Part shown: in pieces, positions 45,928 through 57,271 of the stretch
Layout of the letters: every line of letters starts with the position of its first letter
Numbering within the stretch: position 1 is the stretch's first letter
From: Hordeum vulgare subsp. vulgare
Taxonomy: Eukaryota; Streptophyta; Magnoliopsida; Poales; Poaceae
DNA length: 64,000 nt
Direction: 5' to 3'
NCBI RefSeq assembly: GCF_904849725.1
Contig: NC_058521.1
Location: forward strand, 561,368,176-561,432,175
The notes under the pieces: model-generated
What the model was told of the DNA's origin: nothing
The model's input: only the letters and a program-made list of their open reading frames with translations
Databases searched by the model: none
Position numbers and translations under genes: made by a program

Positions 45928-47280
45928 TGTTAGGGCATATTTTATGCCTAAGTAATTTCGGTGATTGATGACAATACCACAAAGGACTAATCGTGTGTGT
46001 TAAGATTTCAGATAACACATGTCCACGGCACAAGACGACTCGCCCCCTCTTTCCATGGAACAGAAGCACGGTGTACTCTACGATTCTCCTTCTTTGAGTC
46101 ATAGGAACGCCGTACTATTAAGAGGGGACCCGTAGTGGAAAGGTTTGGGTGGAATCAATTTTGCACGCACACACTTTATCTCCTTTCCCCTTACCTGCAA
46201 CTTTGGAGTGGCTCCCGCCTCTGTTTTTATCTCATCTAAGCAAAAGGTCTCTCAGCGGTAGTACCGCTAGTGCTCGTGGTAGTACCATTGTGCTGGCGGT
46301 AGTACCGCCCCCGGTCAGCGGTAGTACCGCTCCAGGAGCTTAGTACCGCCTTCCTAGCGGCTGTACTTCGTCGGACCTTTTTGCGAAGACTTTCTTGGCA
46401 GTGGTTGGCCCGGTAGTGCTTCTGCACTACCATGGGCCCAACGGTAGTACCGCTGCTGCCAGTGGTAGTACCGCTGGAGTGCCAGCGGTAGTACCGCTAG
46501 GCTTGGGCTGTGAGTGGGAAAACGGTTGGATTCCCCCCCACTATATAAGGGGTTCTTCTTGCTGTAGAACCCTACCTTTGACCCTCCCAAGCTCCATTGT
46601 TGCTCCCTAAGCTCAAAAGTGCCCGATCTGTCTCCCTAGCCAATCAAACTTGTTGATTCTTTAGGGATTGGTTGAGAAGGCCTAGATCTACACTTCCACC
46701 AAGAGAAAAGTTGATTCCCCCACCAATCCCTTGCGGATCTTGTTACTCTTGGGTGTTTGAGCACCCTAGACGGTTGAGGTCACCTCAAAGCCACATTCCA
46801 TTATGGTGAAGCTTCGTGGCCTTGTTGGGAGCCTCCAAGCTTTGTGTGGAGTTTGCCCCAACCTTGTTTGTAAAGGCTCGGTCGCCGTCTTCAAGGGCAC
46901 CTATAGTGGAATCACGGTACCTTGCATCATGTGAGGGCGTGAGGAGAATACGGTGGCCCTAGTGGCTTATTGGGGAGCATTGTGCCTCCACACCGCTCCA
47001 ACGGAGACGTACTTCCTGTCAAAGGGAAGGAACTTCGGTAACACATCCTCGTCTTCATTGGTTCCACTTGTGGTTATCTCTAACCTTTACTTCGTGTATG
47101 CTTATGTTGTTGTCTATCTCTTACTTGTCTTAGTTGTTCTTGTTGTTAGCGTCATATAGGTTCACCTCGTTGTTGCTATTTTAGTGAACCCGTATGTTGC
47201 TTACCCTAACTTGCTAAGATTAATTAAAAGTGGTCGTTGCCTATTCACCCCCCCTCTAGTCAACCATATCGATCCTTTCA
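45928..47280 (+). repeat. H 3' LTR
   Basis: 1353 bp, TGTTAGGG...CCTTTCA. Palindrome array at 46254-46499 with one unit fewer than the 5' LTR; TATA box at 46542-46549. Confidence 0.92.
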
Positions 47281-47285
47281 AGCGG

Positions 47286-48461
47286 TAACAGTAGCAGTAG
47301 TGACAGCAGTAGCGGTAAAGTAACTTAGCAAGGACTAGTAGAAAAAGCTCATAGGCATTGGATTGTTGATGGATAATTATGTCGGATGACATTCATCATG
47401 TAACAATTATAACATGGGGTGATGTGTAACTAGCTCCATTTCGTTAATGTAATGTAGGCATGTATTCCGTATTTAGTCATACGTGCTTATGGAAAAGAAC
47501 TTGCATGACATCTATTATCCATCCCTCCCGTGGCAGCGGGGTCCTAATGGAAACTAAGGGATATTAAGGTCTCATTTTAATAGAGAACCAGAACAAAGCA
47601 TTAGCACATAGTGAATACATGAACTCCTCATACTATGGTCATCTCCGGGAGTGGTTCCGGCTATTGTCACTCCGGGGTTGCCGGGTCATAACACATAGTA
47701 GGTGACTACAACTTGCAAGATAGGATCAAGAACACACATATATTGATGAAAACATAATAGGTTCAGATCTGAAATCATGGCACTCGGGCCCTAGTGACAA
47801 GCATTAAGCATAGCAAAGTAGTAGCAACATCAATCTTAGAACATAGTGGATACTAGGGATCAAACCCCATCAAAACTAACTCGATTACATGATAGATCTC
47901 ATCCAACGCATCACCGTCCAACAAGCCTACGATGAGATTACTCACGAACGATGAAGAGCATCATGGAATTGGCGATGAAGGATGGTTGGTGATGACGACG
48001 GCGTTGATTTCCCCTCTCCGGAGCCCAGAACGGACTCTAGATCTGCCCTCCCGAGGAAGAACAGGTGGTGGCGGCAGCTCCGTGTCGTGAAACGCGATGA
48101 ACTCTTCTCTCCTAATTTTTTTGGGCGAGAGAGAATATATAGAGCTGGAGTTGGAGGCTGCGGAGCCACGAGGGCCTCACAAGCCTGCCAGGCACGACCT
48201 AGGGGGCGCCTCCTGGGCTTGTGGGCTCCTGGCTCCGCGTCTTCAGGTAACTCTTGCGCCAATATTTTTTATATATTCCACAAAAAATCCTCGTAAGTTT
48301 CCAGGTCATTCCGAGAACTTTTATTTCTGTGCAAAAACAACACCATGGCAATTATGCTGAAAACAGCGTCAGTCCGGGTTAGTTCCATTCAAATCATGCA
48401 AATTAGAGTCCAAAACAAGGACAAACGAGTTTGCAAAAGTAGATACGATGGAGACGTATCA
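47286..48461 (-). mobile_element. Sabrina-type 3' LTR, right part (minus strand)
   Basis: Continues 24737-24937 after element H. Its right edge is gatacgatggagacgtatca, i.e. the LTR starts TGATACGTCTCCATCG on the minus strand. The LTR totals about 1.4 kb without the insert. A good PPT is not visible next to it. Confidence 0.82.
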
Positions 48462-49296
48462 AGCAATTCAGTTGACAAACTGAAAGAGACAAAAGAAAAA
48501 CTTTTATGAACTCTGTTTGATCTTGTTGTTGTAATTATGTCTAATTCATATTTGGATTCTCAGCAAGATCATAAGCTAACCACATAAGAAATAACATTTA
48601 GGTCTCATGATGTACTCATATCAATGGCATAATCAACTAGCGAGCAATAATAATAAGTTTCAAATGTCAACACTTCAATCAAAATAATCATAAAACAATA
48701 TGAACAGATGGTATCTCGCTAGCCCTTTCTGAGACCGCAAAACATAAATGCACCGCACCTTCAAAGACCTAGGGCTGACTGAACATTGTAATTCATGGCA
48801 AAGAAGATCCAGTCACAGTCATACTCAATATAAATTAATAGCAAAGCATAAAAATGACGGAGGTGCTCTCTAACTGGTGTTTTTATAAGAAGAGGACGAC
48901 TCAACAGAAATGTAAATAGATAGGCCCTTCGTAGAGGGAAGCATTGATTTGCAGAGGTGCCAGAGCTCAAGCTTTTAAAACAGAGATAAATAATTTTGGG
49001 TGGCATGCTTTCATTGTCAACGCGATGACCAAGAGTTTTCACCATCTTCCATGCTACACATATTATAGGCGGTTCCCAAATAGAAAAGTAAAGTTTTGAC
49101 TCCCCCACCACCAATCAATCACACTCCATGACTAGCCGAATACTCGGGTGCCGTCCATACCAACATCAATCCAAGGGGAGTTTTGTTTGCAATTATATTT
49201 TCGATTTGAGCATGGAACTGGGCATTCCAATTACCGCCCCCTTTCTCGTGAGTGATAGTGAATAAACAGGTATCGAGGATAACACGCCTAGCATGG
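48462..49296 (-). other. Sabrina-type element, 3' untranslated interior, part 1 (minus strand)
   Basis: Non-coding AT-rich sequence of the type I associate with the long 3' UTR of Sabrina-like elements. Ends at the catgg target of element K (49292-49296). Confidence 0.6.
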
Positions 49297-50581
49297 TGAA
49301 AGTGCATGCTATGCCCCTAATCGACTTTTGGTGTTAATGACAACACATACATAGGAAACTAATCCTATTTGTTGAGTGTATCTCAGGATGGCAAGTACTT
49401 TAGTAGATTGAGTATTATGTGTCAAAGGTGGTCTGAGAATACCGGGATTTATATTTCGAGAAGGCTCGGGATTAAGTATTTGAGTCATATAACTGGGATT
49501 TCCGGCTCCCTCCGGACGTCCGACCAGCCTCGGAAATCCGGAGCCCTGCACCAGAAGAACATGAGCTCTATAACTCGGATTTCCGGCTCCCTCCGGACGT
49601 CCGAGGGCCGGACGTCCGTCCCCCTTCGGAAATCCGGAACCTCCCACCAGAAGAAGTTGAGTCGAATAACTCGGATTTCCGGTCCTCTCCGGACGTCCGG
49701 TCGCTATTCAATTCACAGTATTTTCAGTCATATCTACAGGCCTCAGACGACCGACCCTTGTCGGACGTCCGACCCCTCGCGGACGCTCGGACTTCCGGAA
49801 ACCGTCGGACGTCCGGACCCTGTGTGACTTAAAGTGTCCCCAACGGCTGTTTTTTACTCCCCACTATATACACTCTTCTCCCACCTCGTGAGAGGGTGTT
49901 CAACACAGCTAGAATACATCCAAGAACACCTTTCTTCTCACTCACTCTTGTCTACACCAAATCCTAGATCCCAAGAGCATTTGTGAGTCCCTTTGAGTGT
50001 TGTTCCAATCAAAAGATAGATCGTCTCCCTCTCCTCCTTCCCACCAAAGTGATTTGTGATTTGAGCAAGTTTTGAGCAATCCCCATGATCTTGTTACTCT
50101 TGGAGGTTGGAGACTCCTAGGCGGTAGGAGTCTTTGGAGAGGAATCAAACCGTTGTGATTTCCCCCGGAAAGTTTGTGAAGGTTTGGAAGCCACCTCAAG
50201 GCTTACCACTAGTGGTTGAGAAACGCCTTCGTGGAGTTATCTCAAAGGAAGAATAGGGTGAGCCTTCGTGGCATTGGTGTGCCTTCGTGGTAACATCCGC
50301 CCCTCTAACGGTGATGTAGCTTCCCTCCAAGGAAGTGAACATCGGGATACATCCTTGTCTCTCTTGAAGTTTCGGTTATTCCTAACCCTAACTCTCTACT
50401 TGTGTTAATCCTTATTACGCACTTGTACTTGATTATTGTTTACGGCTTGTCTTACTTCACTCTAAATAGCTTACTCTTTGTCATAGCAATTATTAGGCCT
50501 ACACTCATATTCCGCACTTTTGCCTAAAATTGCTAAGTAATTATTAAAAACCCCCCTCTAGGTCCATGTTGATCCTTTTCA
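49297..50581 (+). repeat. K 5' LTR
   Basis: 1285 bp. Relative to the 3' LTR it lacks 252 bp (equivalent to 59451-59702; junction after 49476, where both sides read aag) plus two short segments. Palindrome array 49511-49817, TATA (tatata) at 49865-49870. Confidence 0.92.
49511..49817 (+). promoter_or_regulatory. CGGACGTCCG palindrome array in the K 5' LTR
   Basis: Multiple copies of the 10-bp perfect palindrome CGGACGTCCG and variants (CGGACGACCG, ATTTCCGG arms), ending about 48 bp upstream of the TATA box. In the 3' LTR the array is longer (59641-60059). Confidence 0.9.
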
Positions 50582-50596
50582 ATTGGTATCAGAGCC
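50582..50596 (+). promoter_or_regulatory. K primer-binding site
   Basis: attggtatcagagcc directly after the LTR CA end; exact tggtatcagagc core complementary to initiator-Met tRNA. Confidence 0.9.
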
Positions 50597-50635
50597 TCGT
50601 GCTCTATTCTTGTGGCTTAACCGCCCTAGAGCGAG

Positions 50636-53193
50636 ATGGATGAGGTTCCATCTACGGTAGCTCCAGTGCAGAGGGACGGGACTTCCACGGAAGTCAAGTC
50701 TTTCACCTCTGAGGACCTGGAACGGGCCCTTGCCAAGCAAAAAGAGGAGCATGATGCTTCTCTTGAGGCCATGGTCCAAATGAGACTGGCATCACTAACC
50801 ACGGGGAAAACCACGTCCCCGAGGGCCTCAGGGCCACATGTGCATGGTACTTCATTTGGCCAACAACCTCCGGAAAGGAACCAAACCAGTGTTCCATGTC
50901 TTTATGCTAGATCTCAAATTGAGAAACCTAAGTACAATCCTGGAGGAAAACCTCCCTTGCTTGATGACAATTCCAATTTTGCTTTGTGGAGAGTTGGTAT
51001 GCAGGATCATTTTGGTACGCCAATGATGAGATGTTGGACATCCTCGAGCATGGGTACAATCCTGCAGATCCAAGGTGCCTCACTCCCAGAGAAACTTATG
51101 ACAAGCATCTCAATGACACTGCGATCATGTGCATAAGAAAAGGAATGAATGACAAGCAACGGAGACCTTACATTCACATCACAAGTGCCAAGGAACTGTG
51201 GGATAGCATTATAAGGACCAAGACCGGTACCTCCACTCTTCGGCTTGCTCAATATGAAATTTCCAAGGGGCAATTACAGAATTTCTGTATGGAAAAGGGT
51301 GAATCTCCCAAGCAACTACTAGAACGGATCATGACTCTCGCCGCAGACATCGAGTCATGTGACTGTGACAAGACGCAAGATGGTTTCAATCTGACCAAGA
51401 GATTTCTTGTGGACAAGTTACTTCAAGCTCTTGCTCCGTATCACCATCAAATGGTATGGGACATGAGGCAGCACCATGGGTTCAAAGAAATGACTCCAGA
51501 TGACATCATATCCACTTTCCAATTATTTGAAGAGTCAAAGGCAAATGCAACAAAGCACCTTGCCATGCATGGCACTTCAACATCAAAGATCAATCTTGCT
51601 TTGAAAGCCAAGCATGAATGTGACGAAGAAGAAAGTGAAGAAGAAGAAGGTGATGATGACTGCGAAGATGGTGATGATGTTGACTCTGATGAAAGCCCAT
51701 CTTATGAGGACATTGCTCTCTTTGTAAAGAAGTTCAGTGCAGGAAAGTTCAAGGGAAGATTCCCAAAGAAGAAGGTAAGGAAATGCTATAACTGTGAGGA
51801 AACCAACCACTTCTCCAATGACTGTCCTTATGAGAAGAGAGAAGACAAACCAAGGTTTCCAAAGACCTTTGTAAAGAAGAAGTTGCCAAACCCTATGAAC
51901 TCCAAGCTCAAGAGGACAGATGGAAGAGCAATGGTTGCACAAGAAGAATCAGATCCAGAAGATGTTGGTGGAGTTGCCGGAGTAGCTCAGGATACACAAA
52001 ACACCTTGAGGCTAGTCAACAAAAGTGGTGATGTTGTTCACTACAACTATATGAAGGATTACAAGGGCAACGCTCACAAGTGTTTGATGGCAAAGACTGC
52101 CATGGGAGATGAGGAAGACCAAAGCTCCCATGATAAGGTTAAGGTAACTCCACGGTTAAACTCTTTCAGTCTGGCTTCTACTCCATCTGATGAGTATCTT
52201 GATGTGGAAGATCACTATGAGGAGAATGACTTAGATCATCCCATGTTTGCTAAAATAAAAAAATTTATGTGCTCTCTTAAAGGAAAGAAGCTCACTATGT
52301 TTCGCATACTTATGGAAATGGTGAGTAAGCACACCAATACCATCAAGGAACTCGAAACCCTCGTCACTGTGGAGAAGGAAAGAAATGAAATCCTTGAGGA
52401 CAAAGTCTTGTATGACGAAGCACAAAATGATGCATTATGCTCAAAAGTAGGTGAAAACCTTGATAAACATGCTAATGATCTTGCCTCCTTGAAAAAGGCT
52501 GAATCTGTGTGCAAAGAATTACTAAATGATAAAAACCGACTTGTGAACTCTCATGCTTCCCTTTCTATGGACTGTGAGCGTCTATCCTTGTCTCTCAAAG
52601 ACAAGGAAGAGAAACTCACTGTTCTTACAAAGAGCTTTGAGGCACTTAAGGTTACTTATCTTGACACTTTAGCTAAGGCCTACTCCTCACCTATCATTAA
52701 TGTTGATACCTGCACTACTAACTCTAGTAGTGAACTGACATCTATCCTTGAGGAAAACTGTTCGCTAAAGGCACCGTTAGACAGAGGTCTCATGACATGT
52801 GCACAAGGACAAAAGACTCTCAATGAGATCTTAAGTCGACACAATGGAGGCTTTGCCAAGGAAGGGCTTGGGTTCAACCCAAGCACCGCCAAGAAAAGTG
52901 CATCTCCTCTCAAGTGTACCACTCCGCTTAAAGAAATATTTGTACGAGAGGGACACAAGGAGAAAGGTAAGGTTGTGAGTGGATCGGCCACTAGGGGTTC
53001 GCCTACTCACAACAAGACAACCGAATTCATGCCTCCATCCTATGTACTACGCAAATCAAAGGAAGGAGAGGTTTATGCTAAATTCGTTGGTCCCCGTAAT
53101 GCATTCCGATTCTATGCTATTTGGGTCCCTAAGACTCTTGTAACTAATGTGAAAGGCCCCATGACAAAATGGGTACCTCAAACCAAGTCTTAA
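50636..53193 (+). pseudogene. K gag
   Basis: Starts at ATG 50636 and shifts frame near 51010-51025 (consistent with loss of one base), continuing in another frame to TAA at 53191-53193. Copia gag core (MLDILEHGYNPADPR, then KELWDSI, LRLAQYEISK), acidic run (about 51620-51690), CCHC knuckle C-Y-N-C-x4-H-x4-C (about 51784-51825), and a long coiled-coil region (about 52240-52670). It ends in KWVPQTKS, matching KWVPKTKP of H. About 850 residues long, as in Sireviruses. The pol frame overlaps the end by 29 bases (from 53165). Confidence 0.9.
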
Positions 53194-56100
53194 TTCGTTA
53201 CAGGCTGTTTTCTCCGGAGGAGCCAAATGGGTGATCGACAGTGGATGCACCAATCATATGACTGGAGATAGTAACTTGCTCTATGACTTCATGCAAGCCA
53301 TTCGACCATACATGAGCATTGTATTTGGTGGAGGGTCGAAAGGGCAGGTAATTGGGTTGGGCAAGGTGGCAATCACTAATGACATGTCTATTGCAAATGT
53401 CATGCTTGTCCAATCTCTTCAATATCATTTACTTTCAGTTCGCCAATTGGCTTCCGTTGGTTATGACACATTATTTGGACTAAAAGATGTGAAAGTCTTT
53501 AAGAGAGACACTCTCGAAGTGGCCTTTGTTGGAGAGTTGGATGGCAACCTTTACACGGTTGATTTCTCGAAAGAGAGCACCTTCCATACAACTTGTCTAA
53601 TGGCCAAGGCCGACATGGGATGGCTGTGGCATCGTCGGCTTGCCCATGTTGGCATGAAAAATCTTCAAAATCTCTTAAACGACAATCACATCCTTGGACT
53701 AACAAATGTATCTTTTAAGAAAGATCGTGTGTGTAGTGCATGCATAGCTGGGAAACAACATCAATCAAAACATCCACCCAAGAACATTGTATCCACTTCG
53801 AGGCCGTTAGAGCTCCTTCATGTGGATCTGTTTGGGCCTCCTTCATGGGCAAGTCTTGGAGGGAAAAAGTATGGCCTAGTCATTGTTGATGATTACTCAA
53901 GATATACATGGGTGTTCTTTCTCAAGTCCAAGGACGAGACGAAGATCACCTTCATTGATTTTGCCAAACAAGCCCAGCGGAAGTTTGACAAGGACATCAA
54001 GGCAGTAAGAAGTGATAATGGCTCTGAGTTCAAGAACTACACCCTAGAAGAATTTCTTAGTGATGAGGGAATTGAACATCAGTACTCCGCACCTTACACC
54101 CCTGAGCAAAATGGTGTGGCAGAGAGGAAGAACCGGACACTTGTGGAAATGGAAGGTCCATGTTAGACGAATACAAGTGACCACATAGTTTTTGGGCTGA
54201 GGCCGTCAACACAGCATGTCATGCATCAAACCGGCTCTTCCTTCGATCAATATTGGAGAAGACTCCATATGAGCTCCTAACTGGGAACAAGCCCAATGTT
54301 AAGTACTTTCGTGTGTTTGGATGCAAGTGTTTCATCCTCAACAAACGGGAAAGGTTAGGAAAATTTCAATCCAAAACAACTGAAGGGATTTTTGTTGGCT
54401 ATGGGTCAAACTCTCATGCCTACAGAGTCTACAACAAATCCACTGGATGTGTTATAGAAACTTGTGACGTGACGTTTGATGAATTTAACCGCTCCCATGG
54501 GGAGCAAGTTGATCTAAATGATGCAGGTGAAGAAGACTCCCCACAAGATATCTTAAACATGGGTGTAGGTGCACTTCTTCCCATGGAACAAAGACCCCAT
54601 GATGATGATGAAGATGATGAGAGTATTTCTCATCCTCAAGACAGTTCACTGCCCGTACCTCCACAAGATACTAGCACACACATCATGCCAGTTGTTGAGG
54701 ATCAAGTGGGAGAACATGTCTCTCACCCTGATCACACTCAAGAACAAGTTGATCTTCAAGAGGTAGACCAAAGTATGGGTATGTTTGATGATGAACCTCA
54801 ACAGGTGCAACACGAAGAGGAATATCTTCTTCCGCACATAAATGATCCATATGTTGATGACGTTGATGATGGAAACGAAGTCGAACCTCGTGAAACCTTG
54901 ACCTCCATCATGCCACGTGTGGCCGGTCGTGTTGATATTGATCAAATCCTCACCGGCGTGTCGGAAGGTAGAGTGACTCGTAAACAATTAACAAACTTTC
55001 GTGCTCACTTTTCGTTTGTCTCTAGTACCGTGCCACACAGGGTTCAGGATGCATTGTGTGACAATGACTGGCTCCTTGCTATGCAAGAGGAGCTAAACAG
55101 TTTTACACGCAACGAAGTATGGTCATTGGTAGAACGACCAACTGAGGAACATAATGTCATTGGAACTAAATGGATTTTCAAGAACAAGGAAGATGAGAAT
55201 GGTACTGTCCTACGCAACAAGGCAAGGTTAGTAGCACAGGGGTACTCCCAAGTTGAAGGTTTGGACTTTGGTGAAACTTTCGCCCCTGTTGCTCGTCTTG
55301 AGTCCATTCGCATTTTATTGGCCTATGCTGCTTTCAATGGTTTTACTTTGCATCAAATGGATGTGAAAAGTGCTTTTCTTAACGGTCCTCTACAAGAAGA
55401 GGTATATGTATCACAACCACCTGGGTTTGTTGACCCTCACCACAAAGACCATGTATATAAACTTCACAAGGCTCTGTATGGCCTCAAACAAACACCCCGT
55501 GCTTGGTACGATCATCTTAAGAAGTTCCTACTCGATGATGGCTTTGTGGTGGGGGTGATCGATCCCACTCTTTTTACTAAGAGGGAAAATGGTGATTTGA
55601 TCTTATGCCAAATCTATGTAGATGACATCATTTTTGGTTCTCCTAACATCCATTTATGCAAGAAGTTTGCGTCTTCCATGACCAAGACCTTTGAGATGTC
55701 ACTCAACACGGACTTGAAGTTCTTTCTTGGGTTTCAAATACAACAATTTCAAGAAGGGATTTTCTTGTCTCAAAGTAAGTACCTCAAGGACATTCTTGAA
55801 AAATTTGATATGACAAATGCTAAACCAATGAAGACACCCATGGCCACAGAAATAGTTCTAAATGGAGACACAAACGGTATTCCTTTTGACCCATCTACTT
55901 ACCGCTCCATGATTGGTTCGCTACTTTATGTTTGCGCATCTAGACCGGACATCATGTTAAGTGTAGGCATATGTGCTAGATTTCAAGCTTCCCCTAGGGA
56001 AAGCCATCATACGGCGGTTAAGCATATTCTTAGATACCTTGTTCACACCCCAAAGTTAGGCTTATGGTACCCCAAGGATGCAAAGTTCGATCTTATTGGG

Positions 56101-56568
56101 TACTCCGATGCGGATTGGGCCGGTGACAAAGTGGGACGGAAATCCACTTCCGGTGCATGTCAATTTCTTGGACGCTCCTTGGTAAGTTGGTCCTCGAAAA
56201 AGCAGAACTGTGTTTCTCTCTCCACGGCCGAGGCCGAGTATATTGTAGCCGCAAGCTGTGCAACCCAACTGCTATGGATGAGGCAAACACTAAAGGATTA
56301 TGGTATCACGTATCGACACGTTCCTCTTCTCTGTGATAATGAAAGTGCCATAAAGATCTCCGAGAACCCCATTGATCACCCTTGCACAAAACATATTGAT
56401 ATTAGGTATCATTTCTTGAGAGACCATGTGCAAAAGGGTGACATTGATATTACCCATGTGGGTACCGACATGCAGCTAGCCGACATTTTCACCAAGCCAC
56501 TTAGCGTAGCTAGGTTCTGTCAACTTAGGCGTGAACTTGGTATCTTGGAGCTTGACAACATATCTTGA
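53165..56568 (+). pseudogene. K pol (protease, integrase, reverse transcriptase, RNase H)
   Basis: Pol frame is +1 to gag. Protease VIDSGCTNHM (53230-53260). Integrase WHRRLAHVGMKNL...CSAC (53625-53745), LHVDLFGPP, RSDNGSEFKN, NGVAERKNRT. A frame change near 54150 (one base apparently missing) and a TGA at 54178 break the integrase. The frame is then open from 54181 to 56568: reverse transcriptase KWIFKNKED to YVDDIIFGS (55165-55640) and RNase [24 protein letters not shown] (56100-56360). An Asp/Gln/His-rich spacer lies between integrase and RT (54590-54900). Highly similar to H pol in layout but clearly a different family. Confidence 0.93.
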
Positions 56569-56809
56569 AACCTTGCACACATACACCCACTCACATTATG
56601 TTTGTGTCTTGATGTGGGCATGCATTTAGGGGGAGTGTGTCTTATTTTTCTGTTTTTTTAGCTTACAAAGTACGCATAAATCACTTTCTGTCCACAAGTA
56701 GTATATGTAATGCTTGTAGGCAACTATGTTCGTAATTTTTGTGAGAGACCATGCAAATCATCATATCATCATATAAAAAAATCCAGAATCAGCCCCTGCC
56801 TCCTCTTTC
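56569..56809 (+). other. K spacer after pol with internal PPT-like motif
   Basis: Non-coding; contains tagggggagtg (56627-56637), identical to the motif at the same place in H. Confidence 0.65.
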
Positions 56810-56946
56810 TCGGACGTCCGACATGTCTCGGACGTCCGGCGACAAATCTGCTTCCGGTCGTCCGACCAGTGTCGGTCGTCCGACGCCACAATCCTCTCCG
56901 GACGTCTGACACCTGTCGGACGTCCGACACCTGTCGGACGTCCGAC
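56810..56946 (+). promoter_or_regulatory. Internal CGGACGTCCG palindrome array upstream of K ORF2
   Basis: About seven copies of tcggacgtccga or tcggtcgtccga variants in 137 bp, ending 12 bp before a TATA-like tataagtag (56958-56966). The motif is the same as in K's LTRs. Confidence 0.9.
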
Positions 56947-56957
56947 GCATCGGGGCC

Positions 56958-56966
56958 TATAAGTAG
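56958..56966 (+). promoter_or_regulatory. TATA-like box for K ORF2
   Basis: ggcctataagtagctggg, about 314 bp upstream of the ATG at 57272 and directly after the palindrome array. Confidence 0.5.
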
Positions 56967-57138
56967 CTGGGCGCGGGGCTAGGCTTTTCCCTAGCCCTCA
57001 TGCGCCCCATTTTTCCCCTGCAGCCGCCGCCGCCAGCTCCAGGAGCTCTCCCCAGCGCCGCCACACCCGAGATCGGCCCGATCTCCTCCACGGATCCTTC
57101 TCCTCTTCCTCTTCTTCCTCCGCGGGATCCGTCTACAG

Positions 57139-57258
57139 GTACTCCTTCGTTCCCCTCGCGAGGTTCCCTCTCAAAGGTCTCCCTCTCTCCCAAGTCTACA
57201 TGTTCGTTCCTATGGTTTGACCATGTTCGTTCCTTATTTGGGATTTCCATCCGTATAG
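57139..57258 (+). other. Candidate 5' UTR intron of K ORF2
   Basis: CAG|GTACTC donor and a T-rich tract ending tccgtatag acceptor; 120 nt. The ORF2 ATG follows 13 nt after the acceptor. Position parallels the intron proposed for H ORF2. Confidence 0.5.
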
Positions 57259-57271
57259 GACATTGTGCACC

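Larger units (their letters stand above)
24938..47280 (+). mobile_element. H: Sirevirus-like copia LTR retrotransposon (interrupted by an Angela-type element)
   Basis: TSD agcgg (24933-24937, 47281-47285). LTRs 24938-26314 and 45928-47280, TGTTAGGG...CCTTTCA. The PBS attggtatcggagcc follows the 5' LTR and resembles the initiator-Met tRNA site. The PPT aaaaagggggagat precedes the 3' LTR. Order: gag, pol (PR-IN-RT-RH, the copia order), then an extra ORF2 after pol. The long gag and the extra ORF fit the Sirevirus (Maximus/SIRE) lineage. Defects: an Angela-type element in gag and in-frame stops in gag, pol and ORF2. About 12 kb without the insert. Confidence 0.92.

Noticed and set aside
24737..48461. 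Sabrina-type LTR as a solo LTR
   Set aside because: Flanking five-mers do not match (atcgg versus agcaa), and sequence of the same element type continues to the right; a larger element running off the window fits better, although the missing PPT leaves some doubt.
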